IMG/VR virus record: IMGVR_UViG_3300033147_000114
Coordinates: 1-26,396 of that record
Strand: one strand, 5' to 3'
DNA from: a virus
DNA: 26,396 nt
In this document: one piece after another, positions 22,219 to 26,396 of the stretch
Position numbering within the stretch: position 1 is the first letter of the stretch
Layout of the letters: the number at the start of each line of letters is the position of its first letter
Position numbers and translations under genes: made by a program
Notes under the pieces: model-generated
Told to the model about the DNA's origin: nothing
Database searches by the model: none
What the model saw: only the letters and a program-made list of their open reading frames with translations

Positions 22219-23793
22219 AGGCCGCTTCCCTGGGCTCGCCGGATGGGTGAGCTCCCACGCCCAGACCTCGCCGCCGGCCTTGAGCTCCTCGACGGTCCAG
22301 AACTTGCCGAGGAACGCCGTCCATTCCTCCTTCGACCATCCGCACTGGTAGCCGCGAGACGTGCGAAACGTCTCGGCCTCGGGCGATCGCTGCCAGACCG
22401 AAACGAGCGCATGGCCGTCGGCGCGAACGAGCGAGCGAAGCGAGAGCATCACGTTCGTTCGGAGTCCCTCGAGCGGTAGCACGTTCAAAACGTAGTTACA
22501 GGTGACGGTGTCCCATTGCTTGTTCAACGCCGCCGGGTCGGGGTGGTGCGCCGGGTCGTAGCGGGCGAAGTCGTGCGGGTCTTTCCCGCATCCGAAGTCG
22601 AGAACCTCGCCGACCAGGAGGCCGGCTTCGCCGTAGAAGCGCATCGGCTTGCTCGCCGAGTCGCGGGCCTTCGCCGTGTTCGCGCCGGAGAGCAACATGA
22701 GCTCGCGCCGTTCGTCGTCGGTGATCGGCGCGGCTTCCTCGCGGGCCGACGCCTCGGCCGGGTCGCGGGGGTGCGTGTGTCCGTCCGTCTCGCTGGTGAG
22801 CTCGGCGCCTGGCTCGAGGTCGTGAGCGTGGCCGGCGGTCACGTTCGTCACGTCGGCGCCGGCTTCGTAGGTGTGCGTGTGGCCGGCCGCCTCGCCGGTC
22901 GTGAGCTCGGCCGCCGCGATCGCCTCGGCGCCCTCGACGCCGATCGGAACCCAGAACAGATGCCGCTGGTTCTCGAGCCGCTTGAGCTCGGCGGTCGGGA
23001 GGAGCTCGAGCACGGCGACGGGGCAAGCCGTCAAGCCGGGGAACGGGCCGACGGGCTCGCCGGTTCGGATGACGACGCCCAGGCCGGCGACCTCCTCCGG
23101 CGTCGAGCTCGTCAGGAAGCCGGGGAGGCCGAGCCGAAGCGCCTCGACGAACTCGGCGCGGACGCCCTTCCGCGAGTTGATCGCCCTGGCCTGGGCGAGC
23201 GCGTCGCCCTCGGCTTCGTGGCCGCCGCCATCGACGGCCGTGCCGGCCGCGTTGCGCTCGAGCTCGCCGCTCTCTGCGTCAACGACGCGGAACACGTCGC
23301 CCTCTTGCTTCACGGTGACGGGCATCGTCGTCGCTCCCTTCGCCTCGAGTCGTGCGGTGACGTGTTGCTCCCACCATGAGCGCTTGCCGATGCGCGATCG
23401 GTCAACGCCCTCGAGCTCCTCCCAGGCCGCCGACCGAGCTCGAGACTCGGCGACGTTGAAGCCGGCATAGTCCTCGCGGACCATCTGCCACTTGTGGTGG
23501 TAGATCCAGGGGTCGGCCGCGCCGGCCTGGGCGACGACCTCGCCGGCCTGGGTCACTCGGATCGCGTCGCCTACGGTCGGCTCGTCGGCCGTGTCGAAGT
23601 CGGGCGACGTGACGAAGGTGACGGCGCCGCTCTGCTCGTTCACCTTGGCGACGTGCCAGGCGAAGCCGTCGGGGAGCTTCTTAGCGGCGAGCTCGACGGC
23701 CTCGGCTTGTTCGCTTCCCGCGATGGCGCTTCGGTGAAGGTAGACGCTTCCCCCGATTCGCTTGCCTGGTCGTCGTTCGGTTCCCGTTGCCAT
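22216..23793 (-). CDS. multidomain head-cluster protein with C-terminal SAM methyltransferase, 525 aa
   Basis: A mosaic protein. Residues 10-24 have GKRIGGSVYLHRSAI. Around 188-206 is a GGGHEAEGDALAQARAIN segment, like the 'A..Q.RAIN' tags seen in phage head-assembly proteins. Residues 304-341 hold three GHTH/GHAH repeats. From about 385 there is a class I methyltransferase domain: motif I VLDFGCGK (397-404), YDPAHHPD (412-419), and CNYVLNVLP (432-440) as motif IV region. The target could be DNA, protein or a small molecule; no DPPY/NPPY of standard DNA methylases is present. The ATG at 23793 lacks a strong ribosome site; an upstream in-frame start at 23865 would add Arg-rich sequence. It sits directly before the protease gene, an unexpected place for an enzyme. 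Confidence 0.85.
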   Translation of the reverse strand: MATGTERRPGKRIGGSVYLHRSAIAGSEQAEAVELAAKKLPDGFAWHVAKVNEQSGAVTFVTSPDFDTADEPTVGDAIRVTQAGEVVAQAGAADPWIYHHKWQMVREDYAGFNVAESRARSAAWEELEGVDRSRIGKRSWWEQHVTARLEAKGATTMPVTVKQEGDVFRVVDAESGELERNAAGTAVDGGGHEAEGDALAQARAINSRKGVRAEFVEALRLGLPGFLTSSTPEEVAGLGVVIRTGEPVGPFPGLTACPVAVLELLPTAELKRLENQRHLFWVPIGVEGAEAIAAAELTTGEAAGHTHTYEAGADVTNVTAGHAHDLEPGAELTSETDGHTHPRDPAEASAREEAAPITDDERRELMLLSGANTAKARDSASKPMRFYGEAGLLVGEVLDFGCGKDPHDFARYDPAHHPDPAALNKQWDTVTCNYVLNVLPLEGLRTNVMLSLRSLVRADGHALVSVWQRSPEAETFRTSRGYQCGWSKEEWTAFLGKFWTVEELKAGGEVWAWELTHPASPGKRP

Positions 23794-23974
23794 CGCTCGC
23801 AGGGTAACCCAGGCTCGCCCCTGTTGGCGAGGCCGTTGCCGAGATGAGCCAGAGCGTCGAGCCATCCCACTCGAGCTCGCGGGTGTTCACGGCCGCGAAC
23901 GCCTCGAGCTCGGCCGCGTCTCGAGCTCGGCCGCCGGCGTCGAGCTCGCCGGCGCGGATGAGCGGAACCCTCAC
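23681..23974 (-). CDS. doubtful 97-aa ORF overlapping the methyltransferase gene
   Basis: A GTG overlaps the stop of the zinc-ribbon-like gene (GTGA), and the first 60 residues look protein-like (RDAAELEAFAAVNTRELEWD, GSTLWLISATASPTG). The frame then runs 113 bases into the methyltransferase gene, where it becomes Arg/Lys-rich and looks off-frame. It may be a real small gene with a long overlap, or a gene that lost its original stop through an indel near 23800. No family recognised. Confidence 0.45.
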   Translation of the reverse strand: MRVPLIRAGELDAGGRARDAAELEAFAAVNTRELEWDGSTLWLISATASPTGASLGYPASDGNGNRTTTRQANRGKRLPSPKRHRGKRTSRGRRARR

Positions 23975-24219
23975 GGCCTCTCGAGGTCGTCGAGCTCCTG
24001 GTGTCGCCGGTCTATCTCCTCGGCGATGAGCCTCGGGGTCGCCTCGGCCTTGACTCGGCATCTCGTTCTCTTGCACAGGTTCGCTCCGTAGACCTTCCCC
24101 CAAAACGACGCCATCCACTCCCACGTCCTGGTCACGACCTGGATGGGATCGCCGCACGCCGCGCACCGATCGGGAACGCGAACAGTCGGCGCCGGCGCCT
24201 GGGGCTCGTTCTCTTTCAC
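23971..24219 (-). CDS. small zinc-ribbon-like protein, 82 aa
   Basis: An 82-aa basic protein. It has DRCAACGDPIQVVTRTWEWM and later NLCKRTRCRVKAEATP, so two cysteine pairs (CxxC and CxxxxC) that could bind one zinc ion, followed by a charged C-terminal helix (AEEIDRRHQELDDLERP). The GTG start overlaps the stop of the 339-aa gene (GTGA), and no purine-rich ribosome site is visible, so it is probably translated by coupling. The stop overlaps the GTG of the next ORF in the same way. Possible nucleic-acid binding; function unknown. Confidence 0.75.
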   Translation of the reverse strand: MKENEPQAPAPTVRVPDRCAACGDPIQVVTRTWEWMASFWGKVYGANLCKRTRCRVKAEATPRLIAEEIDRRHQELDDLERP

Positions 24220-25235
24220 TCGAGAGGGGAGCCGTCGAGCGCGGTGCCGCCTCGGAGGAAGTCTTGCCGCCGCTCGCGCATAATCTCGCGCACTTCGTCG
24301 AGGTTCTCCGGCGGGACGGGCACGTAAAACTCCTCGGTCCCTGGGCCTTCGCCGATCCCTCGGAAGCCGCCGCCGGCGCCCTGGGTCGCGGTGCCGAGCG
24401 TCGCCGCTCGAGCGGTGAGCGCTTCGATCGTCATCACGCGCCAAGCAATCTCGGCCGTGCGACCTCCTGGGTTGAGCACGACGGCCGACGGGCCGGCGGG
24501 GCAGACGGCCGGGACAAGGAACGCCGTCTTGGGAATCTCGGCCGCCCTCCTCCTCGCGACGCGTGCCGCCATCCGTTCCGCGCTGCCGGCGAGAATCTGG
24601 CGCGAGACGCCTGGGGGGTGCGAGAGCAGGGAGAGGTTGAACAGGTTGCGGTTGAGGTCGTAGGTGTTGATCGAGTCGCCGAGCGCCTCGCGGGTGAGGC
24701 CGTTGCCCATGCCGCGCCGGAGCGTCTCATCGAGCTTCGTCCATGACTTCACTTCGAGCTTGAGCAGGTCGTTTCTCGCGTCGTCGATCTGCGCGATGGT
24801 TGCCTCGACCTCGGCACTCAGGCCGGGGTCGAGCTCCTGAATCTCGCGGAGGAAGCTGCGAGCGTTCCGCGCTAGTCGGTTGCTGTGTCGGTGGAACTCG
24901 GCGCGTTGCGCCGCGTCGAAGCCGGCCGAGATGCGTTGTTCCAGTTGGTCTTTGTTGAGCCACTGGAGCCGGAACCGGCTGAACCGTTCCTCCGATCGTT
25001 GCGACGTGATGCCAAGCCGTCGAAGGTTCGGCGAGGTCGGCCGGATGATCTGCCGGCCGCCGATCCGAACGCTTCCCATCTTGTCCAGGCCGTCGCCGCC
25101 GATCCGCCGCATATCGCCGACGAGCTCGGAGCGGATGCCCTCGATTTCGCCGCGAGAGATGGCGAGGTCGCGACTCATCGCGCACAGCATTTTGTCCATA
25201 GAACCGACGAACGCGGCGCCGTTCGGTGCTGGCAT
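24216..25235 (-). CDS. helical pre-capsid protein, 339 aa
   Basis: The start at 25235 is chosen because GGGAGAA lies just upstream and the frame above it is Arg/Pro-rich off-frame translation of the preceding gene. The protein begins MPAPNGAAFVGSMDKMLCAM. It is mainly helical to about residue 215 (AQRAEFHRHSNRLARNARSF, then VEATIAQIDDARNDLLKLEV), followed by a segment with two cysteines nearby (VPAVCPAGPS only one conserved here) and a Gly-rich linker (TQGAGGGFRGIGEGPG). I do not recognise a family. By position before the protease and capsid genes it could be a minor head protein, but no metal-binding or MuF-type motif was seen. Confidence 0.78.
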   Translation of the reverse strand: MPAPNGAAFVGSMDKMLCAMSRDLAISRGEIEGIRSELVGDMRRIGGDGLDKMGSVRIGGRQIIRPTSPNLRRLGITSQRSEERFSRFRLQWLNKDQLEQRISAGFDAAQRAEFHRHSNRLARNARSFLREIQELDPGLSAEVEATIAQIDDARNDLLKLEVKSWTKLDETLRRGMGNGLTREALGDSINTYDLNRNLFNLSLLSHPPGVSRQILAGSAERMAARVARRRAAEIPKTAFLVPAVCPAGPSAVVLNPGGRTAEIAWRVMTIEALTARAATLGTATQGAGGGFRGIGEGPGTEEFYVPVPPENLDEVREIMRERRQDFLRGGTALDGSPLE

Positions 25236-25261
25236 CTTGTTCTCCCTTCGAGCTCTCGACT

Positions 25262-25900
25262 CTAACCGAACGACGGGCCGCGTCTCGCGCCCTCGAGCTC
25301 CTCGGCCGTCGCGTCGCCGCGAAGCCGTAGAGCCAGGAAGCGCAAGTCCTCTTGGATCGCGCCGGTCTGAGCTCGCGCCGATCGCGTGCCGGCCGCGACC
25401 TCGCGCCGGATGCTCTCGAGCCAGCGCGGGCCGGTGATCGTCACCCAGGGTTGGAGCTTGAACGGGACGGCCGGCGCCTCGACCTCGCCGAGCTCGAGGA
25501 GCTCGACCAGGGGGAGCACGTCGGCCGGCCAGGGTGGCGCGATCGCCTCGCCCTGGGGGTCGCCCTCGAGCTCCTCGCCTCGAGCTCGCCGGAGAATCCA
25601 CGCGGGGCAGGGCGCATCCTCCTCCTCGACCTCGGCGATCGCCGCCGGCGAGCTCGAGGAGCTCGAGCGCTTCCGCCGGCGATGCCCTGGCGGGGGCTCG
25701 GGGTTCCGCTCGCGCTTCGGCCTGGGCGAGCTCGAGGGGAGGAAGCGCACGCAGGTCGGATCGTGGTCGGGGCCTTGCCGGCTCGGGTGGCCGCAGGTGC
25801 AAGCGGGATGCCCTGGCCTGGTCGGTTCGTCCTCGGCCGCCTCGAGCTCGGCCGGCGCGTGTCGCGCCGCCGCCCTGGCGATCCGCTCGAGGAAGGTCAA
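25262..25900 (-). CDS. hypothetical 212-aa protein with Cys-rich N-terminus and TTG start
   Basis: The preferred start is TTG at 25900, which overlaps the stop of the preceding gene (TTGA) and has GGGAG about 6 bases upstream; an ATG at 25960 would overlap by 64 bases and adds only Arg-rich sequence. Near residues 30-50 there is ACTCGHPSRQGPDHDPTC, a Cys/His cluster that could bind zinc. A Ser/Pro/Arg-rich, probably disordered stretch follows (about 55-85), then a helical C-terminal domain (PWVTITGPRWLESIRREV, TGAIQEDLRFLALRLRGD). No family recognised. Its partner genes on both sides suggest the packaging or head region. Confidence 0.72.
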   Translation of the reverse strand: MTFLERIARAAARHAPAELEAAEDEPTRPGHPACTCGHPSRQGPDHDPTCVRFLPSSSPRPKRERNPEPPPGHRRRKRSSSSSSPAAIAEVEEEDAPCPAWILRRARGEELEGDPQGEAIAPPWPADVLPLVELLELGEVEAPAVPFKLQPWVTITGPRWLESIRREVAAGTRSARAQTGAIQEDLRFLALRLRGDATAEELEGARRGPSFG

Positions 25901-26262
25901 GCCGGCTCCCAGCCGTCGAGCTCGACGAACGCGAGCCAGCCGCATCCGGCCTCGGGGCATCCCACTTGGGGCTCGACGGCGCCGGTCGTCCCTCCGATGC
26001 TATGGCCGCCGGCGATCGCGAAGCGGTGGCCGAAGGGGCAGACGATCAGAGCCGTCGGGTGCCGCGTCTCGACCTTGCCGGCCGCCTTCACCTGGAAGCG
26101 AAGCCAGGCCGGAGGATCGACGCCGGCGAGCTCGTCGAGGGTCGCGACGCGGGGGATCGTCAGGCGAAGCCGAGGCCCAGGCGCCGGCCGGATCGTGCTT
26201 CGGGTGAGCCAGGCGAGGAAACGCCGGCCGAGGGTCGGGGGGGGTCTGCCAGGGTCTTGCAT
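25897..26262 (-). CDS. hypothetical Cys/His protein, 121 aa
   Basis: The ATG at 26262 is chosen because AGGAG lies 9 bases upstream in a leader (GGAGCGAACCC) almost identical to that of the 203-aa gene; an in-frame ATG at 26295 has no such site. The protein has a basic N-terminus (LGRRFLAWLTRSTIRPAPGP) and a C-terminal candidate zinc ribbon: LIVCPFGHRFAIAGG, then VGCPEAGCGWLAFVEL. It resembles small phage proteins of the packaging region, but I cannot name a family. Its TGA overlaps the TTG start of the next gene. Confidence 0.75.
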   Translation of the reverse strand: MQDPGRPPPTLGRRFLAWLTRSTIRPAPGPRLRLTIPRVATLDELAGVDPPAWLRFQVKAAGKVETRHPTALIVCPFGHRFAIAGGHSIGGTTGAVEPQVGCPEAGCGWLAFVELDGWEPA

Positions 26263-26302
26263 CGGGGTTCGCTCCTGCCCCTCAACATACCTCATGGGCC
26301 TG

Positions 26303-26396
26303 TCACCAGTCGCAGTCGGGGAGCTCCACGGTCGCGCCGGCGAGGCCGTGATGGCAGTCGCTCAGGAATTGGATGCGGCCGGCCTTGACGAAGGAA
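26303..26396 (-). CDS. C-terminal end of a small Cys/His phage protein (partial)
   Basis: The last 30 residues of a gene entering from the right edge: SFVKAGRIQFLSDCHHGLAG, then TVELPDCDW and TGA. The pattern 'SFV..G.I.FL.DC.H.LAG.TV.LP' is one I know from the C-terminus of small phage proteins that often carry an upstream zinc-ribbon and are sometimes mislabelled ammonia monooxygenase. That recollection needs a search. The function is unknown. It is followed after 40 bases by the 121-aa gene. Confidence 0.7.
   Translation of the reverse strand, partial: SFVKAGRIQFLSDCHHGLAGATVELPDCDW

Noticed and set aside
22216-23793. Classical DNA adenine or cytosine methylase
   Set aside because: The methyltransferase domain has the SAM-binding motif, but neither NPPY/DPPY nor a cytosine methylase PC motif was seen, so the target is left open.
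24216-25802. Longer form (528 aa) of the 339-aa protein
   Set aside because: The extra N-terminal sequence is off-frame translation of the 212-aa gene, and a good ribosome site supports the start at 25235.
1-26396. Lysis, integrase, tRNA or IS elements
   Set aside because: None of the minus- or plus-strand frames shows the relevant motifs, and no tRNA-like fold or terminal inverted repeats with a transposase were recognised.

Overview
The window is a GC-rich (about two thirds G+C by eye) block of tailed-phage late genes, or the same block in a prophage. Every gene I can support lies on the minus strand, so the module is transcribed from the right end (26396) to the left end (1). A tape measure protein, tail tube proteins, a frameshifted tail chaperone pair and the absence of any recognisable sheath or contractile baseplate gene suggest a siphovirus with a long non-contractile tail. 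Terminase, portal, lysis, integrase and replication genes are not recognisable here; terminase and portal would be expected beyond the right edge. No tRNA, IS element or CRISPR array was seen. Spaces between genes are tiny, many genes overlap by 1 or 4 bases (ATGA, GTGA, TTGA, TGATG, TAATG), and no stretch over 300 bases lacks a gene.

Right end, 26396-22216 (pre-capsid genes): the end of a small Cys/His protein, a Cys-rich 121-aa protein, a 212-aa protein started by TTG, a helical 339-aa protein, an 82-aa zinc-ribbon-like protein, a doubtful 97-aa ORF, and a 525-aa multidomain protein that ends in a class I SAM-dependent methyltransferase domain.

Head and neck, 22216-16443: a 136-183 base leader with palindromes; a prohead protease fused to a scaffold-like coiled coil, with a strong internal start for the scaffold and an apparent frameshift near 20743; a DUF5309/SU10-like major capsid protein followed by a long hairpin with a competing upstream arm; then a 203-aa acidic coiled-coil protein, a 270-aa protein, an HK97-gp10-like protein and a probable tail terminator.

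Tail, 16431-10351: two tandem paralogous tail tube proteins separated by a perfect hairpin; the tail assembly chaperone with a GGGAAAC slip site directly before its stop codon; a 1025-aa tape measure protein; and a distal-tail-like protein.

Tail tip and appendages, 10338-1: two small proteins, three tandem paralogous IPT/TIG-domain proteins, a 1192-aa tail hub/tip protein, then three presumed tip or fibre proteins and the first codons of another gene. Acidic Asp/Ser/Glu-Leu repeat modules recur at the ends of four tail-associated proteins.

The most unusual points are the methyltransferase fusion in the head cluster, the antiterminator-like competing hairpins after the capsid gene, the triplicated TIG family inserted before the hub, and the shared repeat modules. 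Family names are from motif recognition by reading; no database search was possible.
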